In this document: positions 21,388-32,700 of the stretch, piece by piece | Layout of the letters: every line of letters starts with the position of its first letter | How positions within the stretch are numbered: the stretch's first letter is position 1 | Assembly (NCBI GenBank): GCA_013368445.1 | Contig: JAACJO010000005.1 | Location: 1,054,001-1,118,000 of the forward strand | Reading direction: 5' to 3' | Origin: Leucocoprinus leucothites | Taxonomy: Eukaryota > Basidiomycota > Agaricomycetes > Agaricales > Agaricaceae | DNA length: 64,000 nt | Position numbers and translations under genes: made by a program | The notes under the pieces: generated by a model | What the model was told of the DNA's origin: nothing | Database searches by the model: none | What the model saw: the letters and a program-made list of their open reading frames with translations, nothing else

Positions 21388-23684
21388 TCATACTGGTCCA
21401 GCAGTAAGGATGTACTGCGACCATATAGTGTCATCAGCATTCGTGGCAACATCTGCAAACGCAGACTGATTCTCAATGGAAACATGTGCGACAACTATGG
21501 CATCTCCTGAGAGGAGACTGGGCACAATATTCAATCTCTGTGTGAAAAAAGCGTTGCTTGAGGAGCAGAATGCTAGTAGATCACGGCCAATCATTTCAAC
21601 GAACTTAAGAAAGGATGATTAAGTGACCCAGATCAGACCACGCACAAAGAGTATACGTTGGCTTACCAGTTCATCGCTGCAAAGACGCTTGACGAAGTGC
21701 TTGAAGTTGGTGGCATGTAATTCAGTCGCTTGGGGGGACAACAAAACTCGGGCAAAAGAAGATTTACTTCGAAGCGTCGCTAGTAGATCCGTTGCATGAG
21801 GCCCGCGGTAGAATTTTCCAGGAGGGCCTGATTGAAAGAGTGCCTCAGTTGGAAAGGTGGAAGTGGAGGTTTGATCAACAAATAGGATTGGTAGGCAGGT
21901 TGATGAATCAAGGTTGATCTGAAAAGGCACCGAGCTGAGGAAATAGCTGTAAGCTCACAAGAAACCCAGTGGCAATAAATATCGAACTTACGATTCATCA
22001 AAGGGATTGCCAGGCAGTGTACTCGAAGTATCGGTTCCTATGCCTCTATAAATGTATCTTCAACAACGCGGGTCAACTACACAACAACTGCTACCTTCCA
22101 CTTACAGTAGACCGAATATTGTTGGACGCTTCCACTCAGGATGACTCTCAATTCCGGATGTCACGGTCGGAAAAAGGCTTTCCTTCACTGAGGGAGGCAA
22201 GGAGTTTCCGCTGACACAGTTAGCAAGCTAATGCACTATTATCTGACAAGTAGAACTCACTTCGGATGAAATTTTGTATCTTGGTTTTTCGGGGTAGTTT
22301 TTGCGTTATCATCTTCAAATCCGGGCAAGTCCGCCAAATTGAGCTCAAAGCCCGCCAAATGCAACAATTCGCCAGGTTTTGGAGGATCAATGAGAACATT
22401 TTCTTTCGCACCTGACTCAGAAATATTCTCTTGGTGTTTCTCGTCATCTTCGTGGTTTAATTCCCGGGAACGTTCTTCAGCTTTTCTTTTACCCTTTACG
22501 CTTTTGAGCTTCCCTTTTTCGGCAGTCAGCAACGTCGAAGGTCGAATTATGAGGCCATCGGAAGATCGGCCGGGTCCTGGTTTTTTGCGTTTGGCAAGTG
22601 ATGGAATTTTGACTCCTGGGTTTGATACTTGGTTGAGTTCACCGGCCCCTCGTGCTTTGACACTTGCATCCGGGTGCGGTAGCGATTTCACCAGTGGATT
22701 AGCAAGACGAGCTCTGTGTAAAGGCATAGTGGGCTTGATAGGTTTCGTCGAAGGTGGCGTAACGATACTCATGTCAGCCGTTCCAACGTTCACCGGAGTC
22801 AATCGTGAAGTGGACGGCTCCTCCGAAAAGTCTAGTAAAACATCCATGCTACTCGATTCAGGCGGAGCTGTGTACGACCAACCTGGGCTTGGATGAGGTT
22901 CTGAAGGCGGGTTGGAAGCTAAGTACTTCGTTGGCGTGGACTTGAGAGGGCTACCAGCATCAGTTAGAAGGATGTTGGGTTTGCTACCAAATGTTTGCGG
23001 TGTGGGCCGTGGACGTTTGAAGGAGTGGTCTTCTTGTGTGCCGGTATCGTTAAGGTCTCGTTTACGTCCTCGGGAAGGCGGAGGCAGGTCGGGGTTTGGC
23101 GTGGTAAGTAGTTGAGGCTCATTCTTGGAAACCGTTTCCTTTCCTTTGTCCTTGCGTCCTTCATGCTACGGTGAGGCACAGGTCAAAGACATGTTCAGAA
23201 ACGTACTGCGTGGCGGTCCAATGGGAATAAACACTTCTCCGTCCTCGAACAAAGCTAAATTTCGATGATCTCTCCCATTTGTATTGATGCGTTGCAGGAA
23301 ATGCTCTAGCGCTTCCTCGGAGCCCGCCATATGCTCGATAGGTTCCCAACTATAAGAAGCACAAGAATGAGTCAGAAGGAGCGGACGGTACTAAGACGAG
23401 TACTCACGTATCCTCGTTGGGCGAGTAACCCTTCCACTGACAGTTGTTCAGCAAAAGGTGTGGAATGCGTCATGGAAACATTACCCTAATGTGAAATTGC
23501 TGGTGTTACGGTTAGTCTCATAGGCTCCAGGTGATCAATGCCAATGTCGTACGCACCCACTGCTTGCGTTTCTTTACCTTCCCGACGCGGGCTTCGAGGA
23601 TTGACTCTAAAAGCCGGGTAAGAGTATAGTCGGCTCGCATGCAATGTGGAACACACCAATTTCATATTCTTCTTCATCAGACAT
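21388..23684 (-). CDS. chromodomain protein (heterochromatin-type reader)
   Basis: The start is ATG 23684 (MSDEEEYEI). Exon 1 joins to give YEIESILEARVGKVKKRKQW, and a later exon gives WKGYSPNEDTWEPIEHM plus EEALEHFLQRIN. Together these are a canonical HP1-like chromodomain, which binds methylated histone H3 tails. The join between the two halves (about 23424-23570) is unresolved, and a short linking exon may be missing. Then come a basic, Ser/Pro-rich linker (LPPPSRGRKRDLNDTGTQ), the large exon 22257-22870 and C-terminal exons joining as FDESYFLSSVPFQINLDSST and LCSDELFVEMIGRDLLAFCS. It ends ILTAGPV at 21388. I see no SET domain and no clear chromoshadow domain, so it is not Clr4; the C-terminal domain is unrecognised. 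Confidence 0.8.
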
Positions 23685-24117
23685 TGGGATAAAGCAGCCA
23701 GGGAAGGTGTAGGTCTTAGCACGTCGGGTGAAGAAGACCTTGGCCGAAAATACTTAGTGAAATATGAGTGGTACTAATTGCAGTTCTTCCACGTGCGTTG
23801 TTCCATGACGCGGAACGTGACAAATAAAGCTAACACAAATAAGGCTGAAGTAGACAAGCGTCTGTCACGGGTTCGAGAGTTGGATAGGTGATTGTGCATG
23901 AGGTATTCCGGATAGGATATAATACAATGGTGTGCTAGAGACACCGTCAAGTTGGCTATGTACAGTAATTACTCTGTTGGTTGTAGGGCTAATAGGCTAT
24001 GGTATAAGTATTCCAAAACTCCGTATAATTCCAAGATAGATTATGATAGCTTGAACGACTTTTGTCCAGTCGTCACAAGGAATATGAAGATAAATATATG
24101 TACATTAGTTAGTAGCA
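23685..24117. other. intergenic region (~0.4 kb)
   Basis: This holds the promoter of the chromodomain gene and the 3' UTR of the Crb2-like gene, both on the minus strand. The sequence is AT-richer than the flanking genes. No RNA gene, repeat or TATA box stands out. Confidence 0.55.
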
Positions 24118-27100
24118 TCACAAGCTCTGAGAGCACTGCGAATCTTCATCAATCAGCCACGTAGGGTAAGCAAGCCTACGAGACATGATTAGGCTATCCT
24201 TGATCCAATTCCAGTCGACAGTATGAGTTTGTAGGCAATCCCGGGTGTATTGTTCTTTTTCTCGAAGGATCAAAAGGTTGTATTGCGAAAGAGGTTGCGC
24301 GGCATATGAAATATCATGGACGGCTTCGACTCTTGTGGCCCCCATGGCAAGAATGATACGAACAATAAAGCTTGCTTTGTCGACGTCCTAAAAATCTTCA
24401 AGTCAGTACATCTTTAGCTCGTGGGGAAGAGCTGGCATCCTCACTTTGCCTCTCGGTGTCATATCAGGCCCCGAACAGAGAACTGACTGGCCTTCAAGAA
24501 GTCGAGATGCAACCGGATTTTCCATGATGTCGAAGAGATGCTCAGGTCGCTCACCCCAATTTAGATCGATCTGCTGAGAGGGCGTAACAGATTCAAGGAC
24601 GGTAGGTCGACCTTGGGGTAGCAAATAAGGGCGCCAATCGAGTTCCTTCCCCTAAGAAATCACATGAATATTCGTACAATATATCGAGAAAAACACACTC
24701 ACAGCGTCGAGGCAAGCGTATAGCCATTTGATTGACAGACAGGGTATCCCAAGAGCAAGCGCCATTAGATATTTAGGCTTAAGGTTATAGTTGTCAGCCA
24801 ATAAAAACAAGCGCTGAAGCTCCTTGGGCTCTCCAACCCACTGCACGGCATCACGCTCAATGACCCAGCGATTAGGTGAATAAGATATGTCCATCTTCAA
24901 GTATTTGAACAAATCGTCAATCACTACTCCGCCACTGTCTCGCACGGCGCTGAGAATATCGGAACGAGATTTTCCGTCTTCTGTCCTGTCATTTGTATTG
25001 CTTCCAAGGGTGACGATCAAACCCACTTTCTGCAGGAATTTGTATGACTGTCGCGGTCCTTTAGCGTTGGTGTTAAGAGAAAGGAAGCTTGCAGTTGATC
25101 GCGAGGGTGATGGTGTGGGCTTGACCTTGACGTCAACGTTGCGTATAACAGGGACGACGGTGCGATGATCAAGCAGACGATCTTGCCAGGCCGAGTTGAT
25201 GATTCTTGTAGGAATGCCGATGTCCTTAAATTCTACGTCATCTTTCCCATCTCCGAAATCGATGGTGGCTACGTTGGATTTGTGATTGACCTTAACAACT
25301 TTGAAGTCTTTGTTTTTCTTGCCAAAACGGACAAGGTCACCAGCGCGTAGGTTATTCGACCGCATGTGCTCCGTGCTAACGGACTCTTCGAGGCCATCGT
25401 CGAATTTGACGGTGTAGGTGTTACCGGAGAGGTGCTCGTGGATAATTCCTGAATACCAGAGGTTGCTCTGCTTCCACTGGGCGATGACTCGAGTAGCACC
25501 TAGCCTCGACATGGTTGAACCAGCAGACTTGAGGCGCTTGTTTAGACGTGTCCGTGGTGTGACTATGGCCTGATTCATGGATTTGCTTTTGGGTGGCCTT
25601 CCACGTTTGCGCTTGAGATTTTGTTGAAGGGCCTCCGGTTCCATGTACTCCTCTTCCTCGTTGTCACCTTCTTCGTCTATCGCAATTTCAGTAGCTCTCT
25701 CGCTATCTGAAACCGCTTCCATGTTGACATCTCCGTCCTCCTCAGCTTCTACCGTTGCAGAACGACCGCTGCGGGTGGACCTTGCCACTGATGTAGCTCG
25801 AGAGGATTTCCCTCGGACTTTGCTTTCTTTCTCTTTGGCTGTAGCAACAACCTTGAGTGATGGCTTTCGGGAAGGAACTAGTGGATGATCTTGATGTGGA
25901 ACGGAGGACGGCACAGCGCTTTCCGTAGATGTATCCGCGGAAGCTGGTTTAGCATTCTTGGCACCTTTCTGCTGACGTACAGGCTGCCTGACCTCCCCAG
26001 AAACAGGAGCCTTTTTAGGCCTTTTTTCGGCCTGAGACAAATCATATAGTAAAAAAAAGGGCTATCGAAAAAAGACAGGAATCTCACCTTCGATTTAGAC
26101 GTATAGGTGCGGGCAGCCCCGGTTGGCTTTCCACGTAGAGGAGCGGCAAGGACCTTCCCTTTTCCTTTTTGAAGGCGCGCGGAAAGAGGTTCGTCGTCGT
26201 CATCGTCATCGTCATCGTCATCTTCAACACGGCCTGGCTCCTTATCGCGCTCTTCTACCTTTTCCCCCATCCGCTTGTCATCATCACCTGGTCCTTCCTC
26301 TTCCTCCTCTTCCTCTTCTCTATGAGCGATTTTTTTTGGAGCTGGCATTGCATCACTATCCTCAGTCACTTCACTATCATTTGACAGCCTTTTGGTGACT
26401 CGACTACTATTATGGGACTGAGAACCCGCTACGGTTACTTTCGGTGGCTGTTTTTCTAGTACTGGCGACAGAACCTGCTCCCGCATTGGTTCAGAATCAG
26501 GTACAACATCCATAGCATCGACGGATGGTGGGGGTAGGGCTTGACGATGCACAGGTTTCTTTGGTGAAGGTTTATGGGGTGAAGGGACATGCACAGGAGG
26601 TAGTATGGGCCTGGGATGTGCTGGGATGCGCTGCTCCGGAATCACAGATGGTTGCGTTTCGGCACCACTGGCGGTCATCCTCGAACTCCCTGCAGGGAAT
26701 TGTCGAGGAACTGGGGATATCGGCGAGGCTGGAGTGGGTTGAACGAGGTGCTGGTACCTGCTTCGCTTGCTCGGGTCCATAGTACTCAACAGGCTTCGTG
26801 GGCCTGTGTGGGTATAGGTCGAAGTGTTGGTCTGGGGTACGACACTTGGGGTTGCCGGGACAAAATGTTCCACTTGTGTAGCAGCCTGAGTCGCTAACTG
26901 GGTTTCTGGGAACGTATCTTGGTGCACGGGAAGTGAGCGTTGAGGTGCTGTCCGAGTGGACCGCATGTCAGAGTATAAGTTTTCAACCTCCGCGACCTCT
27001 TCTTGACCATCGTAGCCTTGAGAGTGTTGAGAACTTTTGTTGGAATCACTGTCAAGTACCATACGACTGGGCCTTTGACCTCGTTCAAAGCTACCCTCAT

Positions 27101-28127
27101 CTTGAGGGATCGGAGTGAACCTGTTCAAAGGCGTCTCCTCTTTGGAGTTATCTGAACTTCCAGACTGGGACGGTGTTGATGGTACCAAAATGACCGGTGG
27201 ACGATCATCTTTGTCGCGGACGACAGTCCGGGATGAATGACTGATGTATGAAATTTCGGTTTGGCGACTGACTTCGCTGGAAATTTCATCATCACCACGA
27301 ACAAGGTCGGCCAAAGGCGTCGTGAACTTCTTTGAGGTCACAAGGAAATGCTCGTCTTCAAGCTGGGTATCTCCTTGGGCAAAGGAGTCTTCTGAAAGGG
27401 CAGGAGAGTGAGAGCGGCCATTCCATTGACGCGAAGACTGAGGAACAAGTTTTCCTTTGGCAGGTGTTGACTGGGGGATGGGCTTTGAGGGCATAGGACT
27501 TTTAATGGGAGACTGAAAGGTGACAGTGGGTGGCTTAGGCTTTTTAAAGGGAAAATAGGTGCAATGAATGACATCAGCAAAACGCTCATGTTAATGTGGT
27601 GTGAAAGGATAGGCACCTTCGCTACGCGTCCTGGGGTCATTGATCGTTCGCCCATTGTTACATTGTCCTTTATCGAGAGTCTGTGCGGTGAAGACGACTG
27701 GGAGTCGGGCGACGGCATACCCCACTTGATATCTTTACCAGTTTTTCCAGCTGCCGCGCCCAAGTTCTCTTTTTGCGAGCCTTCGCTTGGGACCAATCCA
27801 CTGTTTGCGTCATTTTCGTCATCATCGAGTTGCGTGTCCGTCTGGGTAGCGGCAAGACCATGAAAATGATACTGGCGTATGGGGTTTGCGCCAGAGTTCT
27901 TGGAAGAAGGGAAAGAGTCGATCGATGTGTCTCCATTTTGCGCGGTGGTTGTGCTTCTTCCCCGGGACTCTGAGGGTTCTGGTGATTTTTCAAGAGCTGC
28001 CTGGATTAGTTGCGTAGCTTGAGATTCGTCTGCGTCCACATCACTTCAAATGGCGCGTCTATGATCAAGAGGCACCAGGATGAAGAAAAGACTGTGCTTA
28101 CCTCAAACTTCCATCAAATGCGCTCAT
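24118..28127 (-). CDS. DNA-damage checkpoint mediator, Crb2/Rad9/53BP1 type (SQ/TQ, Tudor, BRCT)
   Basis: The start is ATG 28127; exon 1 (MSAFDGSL) splices to SDVDADESQATQLIQAALEK. The N-terminal half is disordered with many TQ/SQ sites (ATQTDTQLDDDE, SFAQGDTQLEDEHF, FPETQLATQAATQVEHF), the expected ATM/ATR target cluster. A long acidic tract (run of about ten Asp at 26190-26230) precedes basic segments. The Tudor region reads VIAQWKQSNLWYSGIIHEHL and NTYTVKFDDGLEESV, then GDLVRFGKKNKDFKVVKV. BRCT regions follow: PKYLMALALGIPCLSIKWLY with ACLDAGKELDWRPYL, and a second ending THTVDWNWIKDSLIMSRR. This order matches Crb2/53BP1, which reads H4K20 methylation and bridges ATR/ATM to Chk1/Chk2. Five or more introns; I saw no FHA domain. 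Confidence 0.9.
26185..26330. repeat. low-complexity GAY/GAR triplet tracts within the Crb2-like gene
   Basis: On the plus strand a (TCGTCA)n-like run at about 26190-26225 and a (CTCTTCCTC)n-like run at about 26295-26320 encode a poly-Asp run and a Glu run. Triplet tracts of this sort change length by slippage, so the acidic spacer is likely to vary between strains. Confidence 0.7.
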
Positions 28128-29027
28128 CTGGCCGAAGTACTGATGGGTGAGCTCGTTTCGCGTGTTTTCAGGTCGCGTGGAAGGAAGAATGGGATATAAA
28201 ACTGATGGTCAGCGGGAAGGTGCGAGATGGTCTGTGTGAAAACCGAGCTGAACGTAAAATGCGGTCTAGATTGTGTTAGTGATGGATTATAGACCCAACT
28301 GAGTAAAATTCATTACCTCACACCAAGAAAAGCTTGCTACCAGGCTTGCAAGCCTGGATGTAGACTCTTGGTCTCAAAGTACAACAAACCTGCAGCACAA
28401 AAATCGACCAAAGTGCTGTGGAGGAAGAAACGCCGTGTTCTCTTGTGGGTCCCATTTGGGGTCCTGGTATCTCAATTCAGGAGCTGGTTAGTCGCACGTG
28501 ATCCAACCCATCAAGATGTCTATTTTTGCCATGGTCGATTACCTCAAATGGTAAAGGTCTTGAGCGATGCGCTCACTGAGGTTTGCGAAAAGCTTTGTTT
28601 CATCCTTTCTTCGAACCTGATTCACGCTCTTTCTTCTCTATTTGTACTCGCGCTGGTCGCAAGTTATCGTACTTCGGACCTCGTCTCGACCCTCTGGCCT
28701 TTTACACCTATGGGTATCATCCCAGTCCCAAGAAATCCAGGCGATTACACGATATTCTTGTCTTCTCCGCCCGTTAATAGGTCATACCTTTTGCGGATGA
28801 ATCAAAATTCACACTGAACTGAAGCGTTTCACAGAAAGTTTGCTCCCTTGTATGAACGAGCCATCATATTTAAGAATTATGATTGGCAATTTGAAAACCA
28901 AAGAGAACCTCCGCATATAGCCACGGAGCGCGACAACCAACAAGGACATAACCACAATAAAGGGGTTGCCGCAGACGCCGAATTTCTTACATCAAGCACT
29001 CCTGGACCTACCCCTCTGCGGACCCAC
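28128..29027. other. divergent intergenic region (~0.9 kb)
   Basis: This separates the starts of the Crb2-like gene (-) and the one-TM protein (+). It holds a perfect 18-bp palindrome at 28340-28357 (CCAGGCTTGCAAGCCTGG). The open frame at 28368-28817 has no recognisable product. The frame of the next gene is open upstream to about 28848 but without an ATG, so a spliced 5' exon of that gene could lie here. Confidence 0.5.
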
Positions 29028-30785
29028 ATGACTTCTTCCCCTGCAGCTCACATCTCGACAGATACTACTATCACGACACTGCCTAGCTTACTGCCTGCAA
29101 CTGGAACAACTCTCATTGTCATACCACCTCTATCTATGAGCTCGACTGGATTACATACCTCTACGAGCCTGACTTCCACGATTCTCAGTCTCAAAACAGA
29201 AACCCCAACGGCTTATGACTTGCCCCCGTCGAATTCACCATCCATTCAAGTAACTGGTTCTCGGCCCAGGGCTCAACTTCGCCTTCCTGTGCCAGCGATT
29301 GCGGCTATTTCAGTTGGTGGTCTTCTTGTCGTGATCGTGTCTCTTCTTTTGCTCTTCTGGCCCCGGGCTCCGCGCAGGCGGCGTCTACCGATACCTTCCC
29401 TACCCAAGCTCGAAACCGGTGACATCGACGAGAAAGGCTCTCCTCCTCCAGAATCCCCGCTTTTCGGCCCCAAGGAACGGTTCTCACAACGCGTCGGGCT
29501 TAATCCTCAGTGGTCTTGGGTCACGTATACTCAGAACAGAGCGGCGCCTGAACCAAGCAAGTCACACGGGGGTGGCAGCATCGCTGAGCTGAGCCTGGGG
29601 CCATCTTCTGTTCTGGGACACCCAGGTGCAGCTGCGACCTCCCACCACAAGAGCTCTTCTATCTATCCTGCTAGTAGCCACTTTCAGTCCCTCAGCGCTC
29701 CCGTTGGCTCTCCACTACTTGGCGCTGGACATCCGTCACTCCAACAAGTTCAAGCTGCGATTACTCGTGCCACGAACCGGATGTCAGCCATGTCGTTTAC
29801 ATGTGCATCAAATTGTTCAAATGGAAACGAGAATGAACCTGGGACTACTTTCACTGCTGACGGACACGATGTGGTGAAACGGCGATCCAGGACCTTGAGA
29901 AAAAGTCGTAGTAATTCCATCTATGAGGACCGCCGTAGAAGCTCCCGATTGCCTGTGGGTCTCGCGTATGATGGTGCTGACGTGACTTCCCCGATACCAG
30001 CGATGGAGTTTATGCCTCTGGATTCACCTGATTTAGAGTATGGCTATGAGCTAGCAAAGGCGGAAAGGCGAACCCGCATACAGACACCATACTATACACC
30101 CGGTTCATACCCTCGTATCCCATCTGCCATACCAACGACCTACGGAGTTGCGAACCGGGTTAAACTCGGGGACGGTACATCTACCAGAGGTTTTACATCT
30201 CCCAAGTTGAAATCAGAATTTCAACGTGCTAAAGAGACACAAGCGCTCACAACTAGGGAATCTACACCATCACCTCAGCCAACATTGGGCCCCGATGATT
30301 CTCTCAGTGTTGTCGAGTCAAAACATTTGTTGAAACAAAGAAGTAGACGTGGATCAACATATCTTGGCGATGATAGTCGATCTCATCAAGTCTCAGATGG
30401 GCGCCGACAACACCTGGTAGCGACGCCAACCAGAAGCGTTGTGGCTGTTACTTCAGGAAGCTTGGTATCAGCTGAAGATATCAAAGCACAGGTTTCTGCG
30501 AACAACGCTTCCGGTGTTGGGTTAGCAATGAGCTTAAACGGTCCAACGCCCATTAACAGTAGTAGGTCGATGGGAACAAAATCAACTCTGGCGTCATCAA
30601 AGATGGAAGGGCGGGCTGATGATAAGCCACCACGTGTGCCTTCGCCCCCACCGCTGCCATCATTGGCACAAATGGCTCTCGAACAACACAACCTGGACGC
30701 ATACACTAACTATCACAGTCCGACATACAGCATCTACAATCTATACGACGATAACCGGAGGGGTACCGTCTTTGGTAGGCGCTAG
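29028..30785 (+). CDS. Ser/Thr-rich single-pass membrane protein, function unknown
   Basis: From the first in-frame ATG (29028) to TAG 30785 the product is about 585 aa. The frame is open upstream to about 28848 but without ATG, so an upstream coding exon is possible. About 85 residues rich in Thr/Ser/Pro (MTSSPAAHISTDTTITTLPS) precede one hydrophobic helix at residues 88-110 (AIAAISVGGLLVVIVSLLLL), then a basic stop-transfer stretch (PRAPRRRRLP) and a long polar cytoplasmic-type tail of about 470 residues. No N-terminal signal peptide is seen. The layout resembles fungal Mid2/Wsc-like surface sensors and Axl2-like landmarks, but none of their defining domains is present, so the role is open. 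Confidence 0.7.
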   Translation: MTSSPAAHISTDTTITTLPSLLPATGTTLIVIPPLSMSSTGLHTSTSLTSTILSLKTETPTAYDLPPSNSPSIQVTGSRPRAQLRLPVPAIAAISVGGLLVVIVSLLLLFWPRAPRRRRLPIPSLPKLETGDIDEKGSPPPESPLFGPKERFSQRVGLNPQWSWVTYTQNRAAPEPSKSHGGGSIAELSLGPSSVLGHPGAAATSHHKSSSIYPASSHFQSLSAPVGSPLLGAGHPSLQQVQAAITRATNRMSAMSFTCASNCSNGNENEPGTTFTADGHDVVKRRSRTLRKSRSNSIYEDRRRSSRLPVGLAYDGADVTSPIPAMEFMPLDSPDLEYGYELAKAERRTRIQTPYYTPGSYPRIPSAIPTTYGVANRVKLGDGTSTRGFTSPKLKSEFQRAKETQALTTRESTPSPQPTLGPDDSLSVVESKHLLKQRSRRGSTYLGDDSRSHQVSDGRRQHLVATPTRSVVAVTSGSLVSAEDIKAQVSANNASGVGLAMSLNGPTPINSSRSMGTKSTLASSKMEGRADDKPPRVPSPPPLPSLAQMALEQHNLDAYTNYHSPTYSIYNLYDDNRRGTVFGRR

Positions 30786-31202
30786 CCGCTCTATGTCGAA
30801 GAATACACTAGAGATAGATTGGGTGTCTTGGCGTCGTCATTACTAGTATACAGTCCACAATCCATTCTCACACACAGCACACTGGAGCTGTAAGCATTTT
30901 CGATGATAACGCCGTTATTCTGGGTCATGAACTGCTGTAGTTGGGTTTGAATTCGCGCAGGAGAAGAGCACGGGCGACTTGCACCACAATTTGTTGGAGT
31001 GTTGGAGTAGTTGAATGGGGCAGGGTGGCTGTATTGACCGCAGCAACGAGATCAGGTGAATGACAGGAAAGGCAGCATGCGAAGGTCCGATCACTTCCAA
31101 ATTGAGCAAGCGGGTCGTTATGAAATGCAGAAACTAGTTTGAATTTAATAAATCTGTTAGCTATCCTACGTCAGCCTCCGCCTCCTTCCTCTCTCCCCCA
31201 CC
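30786..31202. other. intergenic region (~0.4 kb)
   Basis: This contains the 3' end of the one-TM gene and the promoter of the UDP-galactose transporter gene. A pyrimidine-rich stretch (about 31165-31202) runs right up to the ATG, typical of fungal transcription start regions. Nothing else stands out. Confidence 0.55.
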
Positions 31203-32700
31203 ATGACCCACCCCTCTCCCCTCCCTCCTCTTCATACCCCTTTCATCCGAAAACCTTCAAATGACCGTGATGACGACGACGACGACCTTGGGCTCGCAAA
31301 CAATGCCCCTATCGTCCAGTCCGTTCCTTCGCTCTGGGGCATTCCGCTGAAATATATCTCGTACGTTTTTCTCTCAGCCTGCACTAGAACTCAACTTACA
31401 TTTACGCGTAGATTGGTGACGCTGGCCGTCCAGAACTCAGCGCTGACGCTCATAATGCATTACTCTCGCGTTTCAACTCCTCCATCGCGAATGTACTCTG
31501 CGGCAACCGCGGTTCTAATGAACGAAATCCTCAAGGGACTCATCTCGCTCGTCATTGCATTCACACGGACGGACATTGGACACGCTTCCATGTACGACGT
31601 GGCGCAGGCGCCGTTTCCTGCTGGTAACAGAGGGGTAGTGGGACGACTACGGAAGTTGTGGAGAGAAGTATTCAGCCCAGATTGTTGGAAGCTCTCGATA
31701 CCAGCGATACTCTATGGTATGTTTTCGTTCAGCTTGACTAGTGCGGGGCATACTCAGAAATTGGGCTACAGTTATCCAAAATAATCTGCAATACGTCGCT
31801 GCAACTAATCTGGAAGCCGCGACATTCCAGGTCACCTATCAAATGAAGATCCTTACCACGGCCGCATTCTCGGTCATCCTCCTCCGCAAGAAGCTTTCGA
31901 CTGTGCAATGGATTTCGCTCCTATTTTTAGCGCTCGGTGTGGGTATCGTGCAGATTCAAGCTGGTGCTCACGGGGGCGCAGCAGGAAGCACTACTGCCCA
32001 CTCCATGAATGCCTTGAAGGGTTTCATGGCGGTCACAGCCGCTTGCTTTACTTCCGGCCTAGCCGGCGTCTACTTTGAGATGGTTCTGAAAAATTCTCAG
32101 GCTGATCTCTGGGTGCGAAATGTTCAACTATCCCTCTTCTCCCTCTTGCCCGCTTTGGCTCCTATCCTTCTTAGCTACAGTACGCAAGCGGCAGAAGGGG
32201 TCGGAAGCTTCTTTCCCCTACTGTTCCAGAACTTTGGGGCATGGGCATGGGCAACCGTGGCCGTCCAGGTTCTTGGTGGGCTCCTCACGGCAATGGTTAT
32301 CAAATACTCGGATAACATTCTCAAGGGTTTCGCGACCAGCTTGAGCATCGTTATTTCGTTCCTTGCGTCTGTCGCTCTCTTCGACTTCCAAATGACCTTC
32401 ACATTCCTTCTTGGATCTGCTGTCGTCCTAGTTGCAACATGGCTGTACAACTCTCAACCCAAGCGAATAGCCTTCTTCCCCATTTCCCTACCGAAGGACC
32501 CTTTGCCCATAGCATTAGGTTGGGTTGGAAGGAGCGAGAAGCGATACATGGAGTCATTGCGATCACCCACCCCTGAAACTCATGCTCTTGGTGGCCTTAC
32601 TGCGGTTTCATCAACAACATCCCTATCATCAATATCCTCCACACTTGCGTGCCCTCCTTTTGCAGACTCTGAGAAGGCCAATGTTATCTACGCGCGGTGA
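31203..32700 (+). CDS. UDP-galactose/nucleotide-sugar transporter (SLC35A family, Gms1-like)
   Basis: Three exons (31203-31360, 31412-31716, 31772-32700) give about 463 aa. The N-terminal tail carries a short Asp run (DRDDDDDDLG). The SLC35A core is clear: LVTLAVQNSALTLIMHYSR, VIQNNLQYVAATNLEAATFQ plus VTYQMKILTTAAFSVILLRK, GFMAVTAACFTSGLAGVYFE, and GGLLTAMVIKYSDNILKGFA plus TSLSIVISFLASVALFDF. These Golgi antiporters swap UDP-sugar for UMP and feed galactosyltransferases. UDP-galactose is the most likely substrate by similarity to Gms1, but UDP-GlcNAc or CMP-sugar members share the same motifs. The roughly 75-residue C-terminal tail (after about SQPKRIAFF) is polar and probably cytosolic. 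Confidence 0.92.

Noticed and set aside
15161..28127. RAD54, chromodomain and Crb2-like genes as an operon-like unit
   Set aside because: Each gene has its own intergenic space, a plus-strand gene lies between them, and fungi do not generally use operons.
28368..28817. Plus-strand open frame of about 149 codons
   Set aside because: No recognisable motif and no splice logic, and it lies in a divergent promoter region. At most it could contain part of a 5' exon of the one-TM gene.
28848..29027. N-terminal extension of the one-TM protein from 28848
   Set aside because: The frame is open but begins with TTG and has no ATG until 29028; without a spliced upstream exon it cannot be the start.
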